DNA of 64,000 nucleotides from Brevibacterium moorei (GCF_024580735.1 NZ_JANIJX010000004.1:124001-188000); one strand, 5' to 3'; positions 45,214 through 56,002 are shown, counted from the stretch's first letter. Notes: generated from the sequence alone by a model not told the origin. A program made the numbers and translations.

Positions 45214-48200
45214 ATGACTGAGACCAACTATCCCAAGGCCGGCACTTCGGCCTTCGGCCTGGCAGCCAGCCCCGACTTCCCCAAGCTGGAAGAGGGCATC
45301 CTGGACTACTGGAAGGCCGAGGACACCTTCAAGAAGTCCATCGCCCAGCGTGATGCCGGCGACCACGGGGAAAACGAATTCGTCTTCTACGATGGTCCGC
45401 CCTTCGCCAACGGCCTGCCCCACTACGGCCACCTGCTGACCAGCTATGTCAAGGACGTCGTGCCCCGCTACCAGACGATGCGCGGCAAGCGCGTCGAACG
45501 GCGCTTCGGCTGGGACACCCACGGCCTGCCCGCCGAACTCGAGGCGATGCGCCAGCTGGGCTTGAAGACCAAGGACGAGATCCTGGAGATGGGCGTCGAG
45601 AAGTTCAACGCCGCGGCCCGCGCCTCCGTGTTGCGCTACACCGACGAATGGCAGGCCTACGTCAACCGGATGGGCCGCTGGGTCGACTTCGAGAACGACT
45701 ATAAGACGCTCAACCCCACCTTCATGGAATCCGTTCTGTGGGTATTCAAGACCCTGTTCGACAAGGGCTACATCTACGAGGGCTATCGCGTCCTGCCCTA
45801 CTGCTGGTCCGATGAGACCCCGCTGTCGAACCACGAACTGCGGATGGACGACGACGTCTACAAGCTGCGCCAGGACCCCGCCGTGACTATCGGCTACAAG
45901 TTGAGCGAGCCGGGACCCGATGGGGACGACGAATACGTCCTGATCTGGACGACCACCCCGTGGACGGTGCCCAGCAACCAGGCGGTGGCCGTCAACCCGG
46001 CATTCGACTACGTTGCGGTCAAGCCCGGCGAGGGTGCCCCGGAGGAATTCGCCGGCAAGACCTTCATCCTGGCGGAGGCCCGGCTGGGCCACTACGCTCG
46101 CGAACTGGGCGAGGAGCCCACCGTGCTGCGGCATTACACGGGCACCGAACTGCTGGGGAAGTCCTATGAGCCGCCCTTCGGCTACTTCGAAGGACAACAG
46201 GAGCGCTACGGCTCCGCCATGCACACCATCCTGTCGGCCGACTTCGTCACGCTCGACGACGGCACCGGTATCGTCCACCAGTCACCGGCCTTCGGTGAAG
46301 AGGACAAGGCGCTGACCGACACCTACGGGATCGAGGCCGCGCGCCCCGTCGACGACGCCGGCAAGTTCGACTCCACCGTCGCCGACTACACCGGGCTGCA
46401 GGTGTTCGAGGCCAATAAGCCGATCATCGCCGACCTCAAACACCACACCGGTCCGATGGCCGGGCGCCACGCTGTGCTGCTGCGCCATGAGACCTACGAG
46501 CACAGCTACCCACACTGCTGGCGCTGCCGCAACCCCCTGATCTACCGGGCCGTGTCCTCCTGGTTCGTGCGTGTCACCGCGTTCAAGGACACGATGCTGA
46601 AGACGAACGAGGACATCACCTGGGTCCCCGACAACGTCAAGCACGGCCAGTTCGGCAAATGGCTCGAAGGCGCACGCGACTGGTCGATCACCCGCAACCG
46701 CTTCTGGGGCTCGCCCGTGCCGGTGTGGAAGTCCGACGATCCGCGCTACCCGCGGCTGGACGTCTACGGCTCCTTCGCGGATCTCGAACGCGACTTCGGG
46801 ACGATCCCCACCGGCCCTGACGGCCAGCCGAACCTACACCGGCCCTATATCGACGACCTGGTCCGTCCCAATCCCGACGATCCGACCGGGCAGTCGATGA
46901 TGCGCCGGGTCCCAGACGTCCTCGACGTCTGGTTCGACTCCGGTTCGATGCCCTACGGCCAAGTCCACTACCCGTTCGAGAACAAAGAGTGGTTCGAGGA
47001 CCACTACCCGGCGGACTTCATCGTCGAGTACATCGGCCAGACCCGTGGCTGGTTCTACATGCTCCACGTGCTGGCGGCGGCCCTGTTCGAGAAGCCGGCG
47101 TTCAAGGATGTCATCTGCCATGGCATCGTGCTGGGCTCCGACGGTCAGAAGATGTCCAAGAGCCTGCGCAACTACCCGGACGTCAACGAGGTGCTGGACC
47201 GTGACGGCTCCGATGCGATGCGCTGGTTCCTCATGTCCAGCCCGATCCTGCGCGGCGGCAACCTGATCGTGACCGAACAGGGGATCCGCGACGGCGTCCG
47301 CCAGGTCATCCTGCCGCTGTGGAACGCCTGGCACTTCTTCGCCACTTACGCCAACACCGCGGATGCGGTCGGCGGCGGCAAGGGCTACCAGGCGAAGGAA
47401 CGCCATGAGTCCAGCCAGGTGCTGGACCGCTACCTGCTGGCCAAGACCCACGATCTGATCGTCGACTTCCAAGCGCAGATGGACGTGTACGACGTCTGGG
47501 CCGCCTGCCAGACGCTGCGCGAATACCTCGACATGCTCACCAACTGGTATGTCCGCCGGTCCCGTCGCCGGTTCTGGGACGGCACCGCGGATACGCACGA
47601 GACCTTCGACGTGTTCTACACCTGCCTGGAGGCCTTCCTGCGGGTGGCGGCACCTCTGCTGCCCTTCGTCACAGAGGAGATCTACCGGGGTCTGACCGGC
47701 GCCGAGTCCGTGCACCTGACCGACTACCCGGATGCGCAGCTGTTCGCCCCCGATGAGGACCTGGTCGCAGCCATGGACGCCACCCGCTCCGTGTGCTCGG
47801 TGGGTTCGAGCCTGCGCAAGGCCCAGAAGCTGCGCGTCCGCCTGCCCTTGAACTCCCTGACGGTGGCCAGCGATCTGGAGCTGGGCGCCGACTTCACCAC
47901 GATCATCGCCGATGAGCTCAACCTCAAGAACGTCACGGTGATGGCACTCGAACAGGCCGCCGAGGCCGGTTTCAGCCTGGAGACCAAGCTGACAGTCAAC
48001 GCCCGCGCCGCCGGCCCCCGACTGGGCAAGAACGTCCAGCACGCGATCAAGGGCTCGAAGACCGGCGACTGGCGGATCGCCGCGGATGGCACCGTGACCT
48101 CCGGCGGGATCGAACTGGTCGAGGGCGAATACACCCTGGAGTCCGTCGCCTCGGCTGCCACCGAGGGTACCGTCATGGCCACGACCGACTCGGGCTTCGT

Positions 48201-48498
48201 CGCCCTGGACACGCAGCTGACCCCGGAACTCGAGGCCGAGGGCGTGGCCCGCGATACCGTGCGGGCGATCCAGAACGTGCGCAAGCAGTTGGACCTCAAC
48301 GTCTCAGACCGGATCCGCGTGGTGCTGTCCGGGCCGGCGCAGATCCGCGCGGCCGTCGAGGCGCACGCCGGGCTGATCCGCGAGGAGACCCTGGCCGTGG
48401 AGCTGACGACCAGCACAGAGGAACCCTCCGGTACCGGTGTGTTCGAGGCCAAGGACGTGGCCTCCGGCGTGCAGATCAAGGTGGAGAAGAATGACTGA
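45214..48498 (+). CDS. ileS: Isoleucyl-tRNA synthetase, long eukaryote-like type
   Basis: 1094 residues. HIGH-type motif H-Y-G-H at 70-73 ([11 protein letters not shown]) and KMSKS at 646-650 are those of the eukaryote-like IleS branch, as is the length. Relatives of this type are insensitive to mupirocin; that is a family property, not shown here. The editing domain has W-T-T-T-P-W-T-V-P. The ATG at 45214 follows AAAGGACG; an upstream in-frame ATG at 45145 lies inside the T-box. The stop overlaps folC by 8 bp. Confidence 0.97.
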   Translation: MTETNYPKAGTSAFGLAASPDFPKLEEGILDYWKAEDTFKKSIAQRDAGDHGENEFVFYDGPPFANGLPHYGHLLTSYVKDVVPRYQTMRGKRVERRFGWDTHGLPAELEAMRQLGLKTKDEILEMGVEKFNAAARASVLRYTDEWQAYVNRMGRWVDFENDYKTLNPTFMESVLWVFKTLFDKGYIYEGYRVLPYCWSDETPLSNHELRMDDDVYKLRQDPAVTIGYKLSEPGPDGDDEYVLIWTTTPWTVPSNQAVAVNPAFDYVAVKPGEGAPEEFAGKTFILAEARLGHYARELGEEPTVLRHYTGTELLGKSYEPPFGYFEGQQERYGSAMHTILSADFVTLDDGTGIVHQSPAFGEEDKALTDTYGIEAARPVDDAGKFDSTVADYTGLQVFEANKPIIADLKHHTGPMAGRHAVLLRHETYEHSYPHCWRCRNPLIYRAVSSWFVRVTAFKDTMLKTNEDITWVPDNVKHGQFGKWLEGARDWSITRNRFWGSPVPVWKSDDPRYPRLDVYGSFADLERDFGTIPTGPDGQPNLHRPYIDDLVRPNPDDPTGQSMMRRVPDVLDVWFDSGSMPYGQVHYPFENKEWFEDHYPADFIVEYIGQTRGWFYMLHVLAAALFEKPAFKDVICHGIVLGSDGQKMSKSLRNYPDVNEVLDRDGSDAMRWFLMSSPILRGGNLIVTEQGIRDGVRQVILPLWNAWHFFATYANTADAVGGGKGYQAKERHESSQVLDRYLLAKTHDLIVDFQAQMDVYDVWAACQTLREYLDMLTNWYVRRSRRRFWDGTADTHETFDVFYTCLEAFLRVAAPLLPFVTEEIYRGLTGAESVHLTDYPDAQLFAPDEDLVAAMDATRSVCSVGSSLRKAQKLRVRLPLNSLTVASDLELGADFTTIIADELNLKNVTVMALEQAAEAGFSLETKLTVNARAAGPRLGKNVQHAIKGSKTGDWRIAADGTVTSGGIELVEGEYTLESVASAATEGTVMATTDSGFVALDTQLTPELEAEGVARDTVRAIQNVRKQLDLNVSDRIRVVLSGPAQIRAAVEAHAGLIREETLAVELTTSTEEPSGTGVFEAKDVASGVQIKVEKND

Positions 48499-49882
48499 GA
48501 ACTCCGTGGATGAGCCCGGCGAGGCCGAGCTGGTCCGGGTGCTCACCGCACTGCAGGCCAGGGCGGGGGAGACCCAGGTCGAACTGCGCCTGGACGCGAC
48601 CCGGCGGGCCTGCGAGCTGCTGGGAGATATCCACACTGCGGCCCCGGCGATCACCGTCACCGGCACCAACGGCAAGACCACGACCGTGCGCATGGTCGAA
48701 TCCCTGCTGGCCGCCGCCGACATCCGCGTGGGCCGGTTCTCCAGCCCGCACCTGCACAAGCTGACCGAACGGATCAGCGTGGACGGCGCGCCCGTGGCGG
48801 ACGCGGACTTCGTGCGGATCTACGACGAGGTCGAGCCCTACCTGCTCATCGTCGACGGTGAACTGGCCGAGGCCGCGCGCCCGCCGCTGACCTATTTCGA
48901 GGTACTGACGATCCTGGCCTTCGCCGTCTTCGCCGACACCCCCGTCGACGTCTACGTGCTCGAGGTCGGGATGGGGGGCCAGTGGGATTCGACGAACGTC
49001 GCCGATGCACAGGTCTGCGGTTTCACGCCCATCGGACTGGACCATATGCAGTTCCTGGGCGATACCGTCACCGAGATCGCCGCGACCAAGGCGGGGATCC
49101 TCGACCGGACCGTCGACCCGAGTCCCGCGCCGGAGCCCGTCGCGGTGATCGGCCGTCAGGACGAGGAGGCCACGGCGGAACTGGCTCGCCAGGTCTCCGA
49201 GCGCGGAGTGGAATCGGCCTGGTTGGGCCGGGATTTCGAACTGGCCGACAGGCAGCGTGCCGTGGACGGCCAGCTCATCACGATCCGCACGACCCACGGC
49301 GTCTACGAGGACATCTTCCTGCCCCTGCACGGAGCACACCAGGCGGAGAACGCGGCGGTGGCCCTGGCGATCGTCGAACGCTTCCTCACCGTGGATCAGC
49401 CGCTGGACCTCGAGCTGGTGGGCCGTGGCTTCGCCCAGGTGACCTCGCCGGGGCGAGTCGAGACGGTGCGCGCGGACCCGACGATCATCGTCGACGGCGC
49501 TCATAATCCGCAGGCGGCCGCAGTGCTGGCCGAAACCCTGGAGGAGGCCTTCGACTTCCGCCGGGTGGTGGCGGTCGTGGCGATGTTCGCCGATAAGGAC
49601 CCCCATGGCGTGCTGGAGTACGTCCATCGCTTCGCCGACACCGTCGTCGTCACCGCGGCGCTGAATCCGCGGGCGCTGCCGGCGGACGAACTGGCCGTCT
49701 TCGCCGCCGAATGGTGGGACGAGGACGATATCGTCGTGGCGGGGAACATGAATGAGGCACTGATGCGCGCCCTCGACATCGTCGCGGCGGACGCCGAACC
49801 GGGCACGGGCATCGTGGTCACCGGCTCGTTGGCCACGGTTGCGGAGGCACGCACCCTACTGGGCAAGGCGGACGAGGTATGA
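48491..49882 (+). CDS. folC: Folylpolyglutamate / dihydrofolate synthase
   Basis: 463 residues. Adds glutamate to folates and, in bifunctional forms, to dihydropteroate. P-loop T-G-T-N-G-K-T-T-T at 57-65, S-S-P-H-L and [14 protein letters not shown]. The C-terminal Mur-ligase domain has V-D-G-A-H-N-P. ATG at 48491 within the ileS stop (ATGACTGA), with GGAGAAG upstream. Followed by an overlapping DUF4233 gene. Confidence 0.96.
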   Translation: MTENSVDEPGEAELVRVLTALQARAGETQVELRLDATRRACELLGDIHTAAPAITVTGTNGKTTTVRMVESLLAAADIRVGRFSSPHLHKLTERISVDGAPVADADFVRIYDEVEPYLLIVDGELAEAARPPLTYFEVLTILAFAVFADTPVDVYVLEVGMGGQWDSTNVADAQVCGFTPIGLDHMQFLGDTVTEIAATKAGILDRTVDPSPAPEPVAVIGRQDEEATAELARQVSERGVESAWLGRDFELADRQRAVDGQLITIRTTHGVYEDIFLPLHGAHQAENAAVALAIVERFLTVDQPLDLELVGRGFAQVTSPGRVETVRADPTIIVDGAHNPQAAAVLAETLEEAFDFRRVVAVVAMFADKDPHGVLEYVHRFADTVVVTAALNPRALPADELAVFAAEWWDEDDIVVAGNMNEALMRALDIVAADAEPGTGIVVTGSLATVAEARTLLGKADEV

Positions 49883-50325
49883 GCGACACCGCAGACGGCG
49901 CACAGCCGACGGGTGGCAAGCTGCGCAAACCGCTGAAATCCAAGTTGCCGATGCTCGGGGGCACCGTGCTCGTCAGCGAGGTCCTGGTGCTCTACCTGGC
50001 GGTCCTGGTGGGCTATGGCCTGCGGCCGGTGCCGCTGAGCTGGATCATCGGCGGGGCCGTCCTCATCACGGTCGTGTGCATTCTGGCGATGATCACCATG
50101 CCCAAGAAAGCGGGCGCACCCGGGATCGGAATCGCGCTGGGCTGGGCCGTACAGGTGCTCATCGGCCTGTCGGCGATCGTGATGCCCGGGCTGCTGGTCG
50201 TCCTGGTGGTCTTCGGGATCATGTGGGGCACGGCCGTGTACTGGGGCAGACGGATCGATCGTGAGGCGACCGCCTGGATCGCCGAACACGGGTACGTCCA
50301 ACCGCCGGCTGATATGGAGGGCTGA
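49879..50325 (+). CDS. DUF4233 family membrane protein
   Basis: 148 residues, four membrane helices (about 26-48, 54-74, 82-103 and 106-124), cytoplasmic tails. It starts ATGA overlapping the folC stop. The same family sits between folC and ndk in M. tuberculosis (Rv2446c). Function unknown. Confidence 0.85.
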   Translation: MSDTADGAQPTGGKLRKPLKSKLPMLGGTVLVSEVLVLYLAVLVGYGLRPVPLSWIIGGAVLITVVCILAMITMPKKAGAPGIGIALGWAVQVLIGLSAIVMPGLLVVLVVFGIMWGTAVYWGRRIDREATAWIAEHGYVQPPADMEG

Positions 50326-50399
50326 AGGGCCCGTACGGACAATCGGGTTGCCCCTTCGGCTGCCCGAACAGAGTAAAACGACTGTAAAGGAAAGAACAC

Positions 50400-50813
50400 A
50401 TGACAGAACGCACCCTGGTACTCGTCAAGCCCGACGGCGTCCGCCGCGGACTGGTCGGAGAGGTCCTGCGCCGGATCGAAACCAAGGGATACACCCTGGC
50501 AGATCTGCGCATGGTCACCGCGACTTCCGAGCAACTGGCCGCCCACTACGCCGAGCACGAGGGCAAGCCCTTCTACGCTCCGCTGGTCGAGTTCATGAGC
50601 TCGGGCCCCGTGGTCGCGCTCATCGCCGAAGGCGAGGGCGTCATCCCCGGTTTCCGTTCGTTGGCGGGGGCGACCGATCCGACGGCAGCAGCGCCCGGGA
50701 CGATCCGCGGCGATCTGGCCCGCGACTGGGGCCTGAACGTGCAGCAGAACATCGTCCACGGTTCCGACTCGCCAGAGGCCGCTGAACGTGAGATCGCGAT
50801 CTGGTTCGCCTGA
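50400..50813 (+). CDS. ndk: Nucleoside diphosphate kinase
   Basis: 137-residue enzyme that moves the gamma phosphate of ATP to other NDPs. Phospho-His120 lies in N-I-V-H-G-S-D-S. The N-terminus [11 protein letters not shown] is conserved. ATG at 50400 behind AAAGGAAAG. Convergent with the VKOR gene. Confidence 0.97.
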   Translation: MTERTLVLVKPDGVRRGLVGEVLRRIETKGYTLADLRMVTATSEQLAAHYAEHEGKPFYAPLVEFMSSGPVVALIAEGEGVIPGFRSLAGATDPTAAAPGTIRGDLARDWGLNVQQNIVHGSDSPEAAEREIAIWFA

Positions 50814-50846
50814 GCGAACAGAATGAAGGGCCGGGGCCGTTGGCAA

Positions 50847-51521
50847 TCAGAACAGATTCGAGAAGAACTGCCAGAACTTCACGACGATGAGTCCATAGAC
50901 GACGACCATCCACAGAACGCCGATCTCCAGGGAGTGCTTGGCGAACATGCGGGCGGTCAGGCTGTCGCGCAGGCCCTGGCCGAAGGCGCCCGTCAGGGTG
51001 TTGTAGCCGGTGGTCACACAGAACAGGGGAATCGTCACGGTCCACACGACAATGCACCAGGGGCAACCCACCCCGATGATGAAGATCGAGTAGATGAACA
51101 GGAAAGTGCACAGCGCCGTTCCGCCCAACAGCCCGATGTTCAGCCCGACCATCACCCAGGAGGGCAGTGCGGTCCGGGATACCAGCAGGACTCCGAGCAG
51201 CAGCGGGAAGATGAAGGCTGCGATTCCCAGGAACTGGTTGGGGAAGCCGAAGAGCTGGGCGCCGGGATGGGTCATCACGGAGCCGCACGAGAAGAACGGA
51301 TTGAAATCGCAGGACAGGATACGGCCGGGATCTTCGAGCTTCTTGACCTTCTCCACAGACAGGTCGAATGAGGAGTAGAAACCGATCATGGCGGTGACGA
51401 TGAGGAACCAGCCCATGGCCCGCTGGTTCAGGAACCAGGCCCTGGGACGGATCAGTTCCTCGAGTTCTTCATCGCTGAGTTCAGCGGCCGGTGCAGATGT
51501 CGCGGGTTCGTCTTTCACCAT
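50847..51521 (-). CDS. VKOR-family thiol oxidoreductase, membrane protein
   Basis: 224-residue vitamin K epoxide reductase-like protein with four to five helices. The redox sites are C-D-F-N-P-F-F-S-C in the loop after helix 1 and C-P-W-C in the helical hairpin (G-V-G-C-P-W-C-I-V-V). In actinobacteria it re-oxidises DsbA-type proteins that form disulfides outside the membrane. The ATG at 51521 is used; a GTG at 51560 gives 13 extra residues, and neither start has a strong ribosome binding site. Confidence 0.88.
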   Translation of the reverse strand: MVKDEPATSAPAAELSDEELEELIRPRAWFLNQRAMGWFLIVTAMIGFYSSFDLSVEKVKKLEDPGRILSCDFNPFFSCGSVMTHPGAQLFGFPNQFLGIAAFIFPLLLGVLLVSRTALPSWVMVGLNIGLLGGTALCTFLFIYSIFIIGVGCPWCIVVWTVTIPLFCVTTGYNTLTGAFGQGLRDSLTARMFAKHSLEIGVLWMVVVYGLIVVKFWQFFSNLF

Positions 51522-51844
51522 CCCATTGTGGTCCCTGGCGGTCCTCTCACACAATGACACGCGCCACTCTTAGGGAACGCTAAGGGACCACTGTGCAATA
51601 ATTGGTGCATCGGCTCCGCACGCACCGCGGGGCAGACCGTCTCCACCTCGCCGTGGTTGTCCACGACAGGTCGAAGCCGAGGCGGGCCGCAGGGCTACCG
51701 CGCAGACTCACGTTGGCGCGAGCTTGATGAAAGCTGCGGCCGCAGACTTGACTTTTGATCCATCGGCCGATGGATCGTAGGCATCCTCCCGGATGATCCG
51801 CATCGGTGCGGGCGGGGATCCGTATGGGGGACAGGAGCAATTGA
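51522..51844. promoter_or_regulatory. 323-bp leader and promoter region upstream of the RNase E/G gene
   Basis: No gene is seen. It holds a perfect 20-bp palindrome GATCCATCGG-CCGATGGATC (51757-51776), just after TTGACT (51749-51754), so a -10 at 16-18 bp would fall at the end of the palindrome. AGCTT-GATGA-AAGCT (51721-51735) is an inverted repeat, and CCGCA-TCGG-TGCGG (51798-51811) is a leader hairpin before the GGACAGGAG ribosome binding site. The divergent VKOR promoter must lie on the other side. Confidence 0.5.
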
Positions 51845-54664
51845 ATGTCGAATGACGAAGAGATCCAGGACCCGACGGCGGGCATCTTGGCCGACCTTGC
51901 GGACCTCAAGGCCCACTCACAGCAGGCAGCCGACGAACACCAGGTCGACGATGATGTGCGGGCAAGACTGGACCGCATTTCCGCTGCCGCGGCGACGCTG
52001 CGCGAAGACGACGATGACATGGAACCGGATGCGCAGCCCGATGAACGGGCGCAGCGCGCCGCCGGGATCACACTGCCCGACGCGGATTCCGGTCCTGCCT
52101 TCGGGGTGGGTATGTTGAATTTCTCGGCGGCCCCGACCCCACAGCGGGTGGACGAGGAGACGGAGGAAGCCGCTGGAGTGCTCCAGCCGGAGTCCTTCGA
52201 CGACTACAACCCCTTCTCGTTCTCCGCTGCCCGGGCCCAGACGCCGGAACCGCCGGAGGCACCCGCGCCGACTGTAGCCGACCCTGGACTGCTGTTCCAG
52301 GCCCCGCAGGTCGAGCTCGGTGAGCTCGCCGACCCCGATTGGTCGCCGGCGGAGGAGGAAACGGAGCCCGCGGTCGAGACCGACGAGGGCGAGGACGCCG
52401 AAAGTGCCGGACAAGACGACGCCGAGGACTCCCTGGGCGCCAAGAAGCGTCGCCGTGGGGGTCGTGGGCGGCGGTCCAAGCGCGATCGCGCCGAGGACGA
52501 GAACCAGGGTGAGAATACCGGCGACGGGGACGAGCCCGCCGCCGAACAACACGCGGACAAGGACCCCGCGGAGGCCAAGGAAGGCAAGGGCGATAAGGAT
52601 TCCAAGGCGGACAAGCCCGCCGACGAGGACAGTGGTTCGGGTCGCCGCCGGCACCGTCGGCGCGAACGCGACCGGAGCGGCGCCTCGGCCCGCAGTGACG
52701 AGGTCACCGGTGTCAAGGGCTCGACCCGCCTCGAGGCCAAGCGGCAGCGCCGCCAGGAGGGCAGGGCCGCCGGTCGGCGCCGCCCGCTGATCACGGAGGC
52801 CGAGTTCCTGGCCCGACGTGAATCCGTGGAGCGCAAAATGCTGGTGCGTCGGCAGGATGGTCGGACCCAGCTGGTCGTGCTCGAAGACGGTATCGCGGTT
52901 GAACACTACCTATCCGAGGACCGGGCCCAGGCATCGCTGATCGGCAATGTCTACCTGGGCAAGGTGCAAAACGTGCTGCCCAGCATGGAGGCGGCATTCA
53001 TCGACATCGGCAAGGGCCGCAATGCCGTGCTCTACGCCGGTGAGGTGAACTGGGACGCCCTCGGAATGGACGGCAAGCCGCGTCGGATCGAGCTGGCGCT
53101 CAAACCCGGTGATTCCGTGCTGGTACAGGTGACCAAGGACCCGATCGGGCACAAGGGGGCCCGCCTGACCGCGCAGATCTCCCTGCCGGGGCGCTTCCTG
53201 GTATTCGTACCCGGCAACACGATGACCGGTATCTCGCGCAAACTGCCGGATGTGGAACGCCACCGCCTCAAGAAGCTGCTCAAGGAGATCGTGCCCACCG
53301 GTTCCGGTGTCATCGTGCGCACCGCGGCCGAGGGCGCGGCCGAGGAGGAACTGCGCCACGACGTCGAGCGGCTCTCGAAGCGCTGGGAGAAGATCGAGGC
53401 GAAGACGACGTCGACCAAGGTGCTGTCGCCTGCGCTGCTCTACAGTGAACCGGACATGATCCTGCGGATCGTCCGCGATGTGTTCAACGAGGACTTCGCC
53501 GAACTGGTGGTATCGGGTGACAAGGTCGAGGACGAGATCCACGAGTACGTCGAGACGGTCGCCCCCGATCTGGCCGAACGCCTCAAGCACTATGAGGGCG
53601 AGGAGGACATCTTCGCTCACTATCGCGTCGACGAACAGATCGAGAAGGCGCTCAATCGGCTCGTTCATCTGCCCAGCGGCGGATCCCTGGTGATCGACAG
53701 GACCGAGGCGATGACGGTCATCGACGTCAACACGGGCAAGTTCACCGGTTCGGGAGGCAACCTCGAGGAGACGGTGACGAAGAACAACCTGGAAGCGGCC
53801 GAGGAGGTCATCCGCCAGCTGCGCCTGCGCGACATCGGCGGGATCATCGTCGTCGACTTCATCGACATGGTGCTCGAGGCCAACCGCGACCTGGTGGTCC
53901 GCCGGCTGGTGGAGTGCCTCGGCCGCGACCGGACCAAGCACCAGGTCGCGGAGGTCACCTCGCTGGGGCTGGTGCAGATGACCCGCAAGCGCATCGGCAC
54001 CGGGCTGGCGGAGGGCTTCGCAGCAGCCGGCGAGGACTTCACCGGGCGGGGTCTGATGCTGCCGGGGACCGAACCGGATCCCAATGCCAAGAAGTTCAAG
54101 TCCCGCAAGGCCAAGGACGGCCACCACGACAAGAAGCACGAGCGCAAGCAGGCGGAGCCCGCGCCGGAACCCGTGCATGACGAGGTCGAGGCCAGCCGCA
54201 GCGCGGAATCGCGCAATGCAATGGCGGCGATCGCCAAGGCGACGATCAAGAAGGCAGAGGACGCGGGCGGGGAACCGGCCGCCCCTGCCGCAGAGGAACC
54301 CGCCGCACCGCAGGCGGAGGCGAAGCCCAAGCGGACCCGCCGCTCGCGTAGGAAGAAGGCGGACGAGGCTCCGGCACCGCTGTTCGACGCTCCAGTGTCC
54401 GAGTCCACGCCCGCTGCGGATGCGGCACCGGCCGAGCAATCGGCGCCCGTGGTCGAGGCGACGCCCGAGCCGGTCGCGGAACCAGAGCCCGAGCAGCCGA
54501 AGGGTCCGGCTCCGCTGATGATCGGCGGGGAGCAGACCACGAAGGTGCAGGTTGCCGAGGCGGCGCCGAAGAGGCCCGTCAAGCGCGCGCCGCGCAAGCA
54601 GCCGGTGGCTGCTCCGGAATCCGAGCCCGTCACCACGGGCTTCCTCATCATCGGCCAGGACTGA
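51845..54664 (+). CDS. rne: Ribonuclease E/G
   Basis: 939 residues. The first 320 residues are acidic and basic low complexity (poly D/E, then R-R-R-G-G-R-G-R-R-S-K-R), the catalytic core is at about 330-745, and 190 residues of Pro/Ala/Glu-rich tail with R-R-S-R-R-K-K follow. The S1 domain has G-N-V-Y-L-G-K-V-Q. Magnesium ligands are Asp627 (V-I-D-V-N-T-G-K) and Asp671 (V-V-D-F-I-D-M). The zinc-link C-x-x-C is missing: the corresponding residues 729-732 read G-E-D-F. The flanking G-R-G is kept. Initiates mRNA decay and rRNA processing. Starts AGGAG-CAATTGA-ATG. Confidence 0.95.
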   Translation: MSNDEEIQDPTAGILADLADLKAHSQQAADEHQVDDDVRARLDRISAAAATLREDDDDMEPDAQPDERAQRAAGITLPDADSGPAFGVGMLNFSAAPTPQRVDEETEEAAGVLQPESFDDYNPFSFSAARAQTPEPPEAPAPTVADPGLLFQAPQVELGELADPDWSPAEEETEPAVETDEGEDAESAGQDDAEDSLGAKKRRRGGRGRRSKRDRAEDENQGENTGDGDEPAAEQHADKDPAEAKEGKGDKDSKADKPADEDSGSGRRRHRRRERDRSGASARSDEVTGVKGSTRLEAKRQRRQEGRAAGRRRPLITEAEFLARRESVERKMLVRRQDGRTQLVVLEDGIAVEHYLSEDRAQASLIGNVYLGKVQNVLPSMEAAFIDIGKGRNAVLYAGEVNWDALGMDGKPRRIELALKPGDSVLVQVTKDPIGHKGARLTAQISLPGRFLVFVPGNTMTGISRKLPDVERHRLKKLLKEIVPTGSGVIVRTAAEGAAEEELRHDVERLSKRWEKIEAKTTSTKVLSPALLYSEPDMILRIVRDVFNEDFAELVVSGDKVEDEIHEYVETVAPDLAERLKHYEGEEDIFAHYRVDEQIEKALNRLVHLPSGGSLVIDRTEAMTVIDVNTGKFTGSGGNLEETVTKNNLEAAEEVIRQLRLRDIGGIIVVDFIDMVLEANRDLVVRRLVECLGRDRTKHQVAEVTSLGLVQMTRKRIGTGLAEGFAAAGEDFTGRGLMLPGTEPDPNAKKFKSRKAKDGHHDKKHERKQAEPAPEPVHDEVEASRSAESRNAMAAIAKATIKKAEDAGGEPAAPAAEEPAAPQAEAKPKRTRRSRRKKADEAPAPLFDAPVSESTPAADAAPAEQSAPVVEATPEPVAEPEPEQPKGPAPLMIGGEQTTKVQVAEAAPKRPVKRAPRKQPVAAPESEPVTTGFLIIGQD

Positions 54665-54706
54665 CCGATGCGCCGCCTGCGGTGAGTGACCGCGGTCGCC
54701 GCTGGC

Positions 54707-54753
54707 CCGGCCCGCCCGGACCGTCTACCATGTGGACGGACCGGGCGGGCCGG
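54707..54753 (+). terminator. Terminator after the RNase E/G gene
   Basis: CCGGCCCGCCCGG-A-CCGTC (54707-54725) pairs with GACGG-A-CCGGGCGGGCCGG (54735-54753), an 18-bp stem with one A-A mismatch and a 9-nt loop. CCGCATT follows; no long T-tract. Confidence 0.65.
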
Positions 54754-54771
54754 CCGCATTAGGATGGGACC

Positions 54772-55074
54772 ATGAGTGAAGAGATCCCCGCGGAACTGTT
54801 GGCCCTGCGCGCCAGCATCGACAATATCGATGCAGCCCTCATCCACATCCTGGCCGAGCGTTTCCGGCTCACTGAGGCGGTGGGAGAGCTCAAGGCGACG
54901 GTTGAGTTGCCTGCGGCCGATCCCGCGCGCGAGGCGCGCCAGGTCGCGCGCCTGCGCAGGCTGGCAGAGGACAGCGATCTGGACCCCGAATTCGCGGAGA
55001 AGTTCCTTGCGTTCATCGTCGCGGAGGTCATTCACCGTCATGAGCGCATCGCCGAGGCCAAGCGCGCCGGCTGA
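54772..55074 (+). CDS. Chorismate mutase, AroQ type
   Basis: 100-residue all-helical protein converting chorismate to prephenate for phenylalanine and tyrosine. L-R-A-S-I-D-N-I-D-A-A-L-I-H-I-L-A-E-R at 12-30 and V-G-E-L-K carry the active-site R, R and K residues. Similar to the small secreted/AroQ-delta forms of actinobacteria, but no signal peptide is seen, so cytosolic. Confidence 0.88.
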   Translation: MSEEIPAELLALRASIDNIDAALIHILAERFRLTEAVGELKATVELPAADPAREARQVARLRRLAEDSDLDPEFAEKFLAFIVAEVIHRHERIAEAKRAG

Positions 55075-55130
55075 GCGCCGGGCAGCTTTCGAATCCGACG
55101 TCTGCGTGATACTCGGCACACCTGAAGCCT

Positions 55131-55160
55131 TTGACTCGGTGTCGGGGGTCCGGCTAAAAT
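55131..55160 (+). promoter_or_regulatory. Promoter of rplU-rpmA
   Basis: TTGACT (55131-55136), 18-bp spacer, TAAAAT (55155-55160). This is the best housekeeping promoter match in the window and lies 147 bp before rplU. A leader of about 140 nt follows, with room for autoregulatory structure. Confidence 0.7.
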
Positions 55161-55306
55161 AGGATGCTGGTGTGGATAACACCTGGCTGATTTCTGTCTC
55201 GTAATGGGGCCGCCCGCCATCTGGTGGACGGGGCCAAGCCAGAGTCGCCGAACAACGAAGTCGTGAGCAGCACCCGGCTGCGCGCAGAGAACGGAAGGGT
55301 TCGAAC

Positions 55307-55615
55307 ATGGCATACGCTATCGTCCGTGCCGGCGGTCACCAGGAAAAGGTGAGCGTTGGCGACATCATCACAGTCAACCGAGTCAAGGGCGAAGCCGGTG
55401 ACAAGGTCGAACTCGACCTGGTCCTGCACGTCGACGGTGAGACCGTCACGCACGAGGCCGACAAGCTCGCCAAGATGAAGGCCACCGCTGAGATCGTCGA
55501 TGAACTTCGCGGTCCCAAGATCGTGATCCAGAAGTACAAGAACAAGACGGGTTACAAGAAGCGTCAGGGCCACCGCCAGGACCTCACCCGCCTGAAGATC
55601 ACCGACATCAAGTAA
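55307..55615 (+). CDS. rplU: Ribosomal protein bL21
   Basis: 102-residue large-subunit protein. [13 protein letters not shown] at the N-terminus and the C-terminal [11 protein letters not shown] are diagnostic. The ATG follows GGAAGGGTTCGAAC. Forms an operon with rpmA. Confidence 0.99.
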   Translation: MAYAIVRAGGHQEKVSVGDIITVNRVKGEAGDKVELDLVLHVDGETVTHEADKLAKMKATAEIVDELRGPKIVIQKYKNKTGYKKRQGHRQDLTRLKITDIK

Positions 55616-55641
55616 GTTTTTCATCCGAGGAGTTAGACACA

Positions 55642-55896
55642 ATGGCACATAAGAAGGGCGCGAGCTCCACTCGCAACGGTCGTGATTCCAACGCACAGCG
55701 CCTGGGCGTCAAGCGTTTCGGCGGCCAGACCGTCAAGGCCGGAGAAATCCTGATCCGTCAGCGCGGCACCAAGTTCCACCCCGGTGAGAACGTGGGCCGT
55801 GGCGGCGACGACACCCTGTTCGCCCTGTCCGCGGGCACCGTCGAATTCGGCGCGCGCAACGGTCGCAAGATCGTCAACATCAACGCCGCGGGCTGA
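55642..55896 (+). CDS. rpmA: Ribosomal protein bL27
   Basis: 84-residue protein whose N-terminus reaches the peptidyltransferase centre. [16 protein letters not shown] and [10 protein letters not shown] are conserved. No Firmicute-type cleavable extension. AGGAG precedes the ATG (55628-55632). Confidence 0.99.
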   Translation: MAHKKGASSTRNGRDSNAQRLGVKRFGGQTVKAGEILIRQRGTKFHPGENVGRGGDDTLFALSAGTVEFGARNGRKIVNINAAG

Positions 55897-55918
55897 ACAA
55901 CTCGGCCATAACGGTTTC

Positions 55919-55965
55919 AGTGTGGGGTGAGTCGCCGCGGGCGTCTCACCCCACACTTCTTTATT
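55919..55965 (+). terminator. Intrinsic terminator of rplU-rpmA
   Basis: AGTGTGGGGTGAG (55919-55931) pairs perfectly with CTCACCCCACACT (55945-55957), 13 bp, followed by TCTTTATT. This is the clearest intrinsic terminator with a T-rich tail in the window. It separates the ribosomal genes from obgE. Confidence 0.88.
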
Positions 55966-56002
55966 CTCCAGCAATCCACGCTGTATCCGCAGCACAACGG
56001 AA

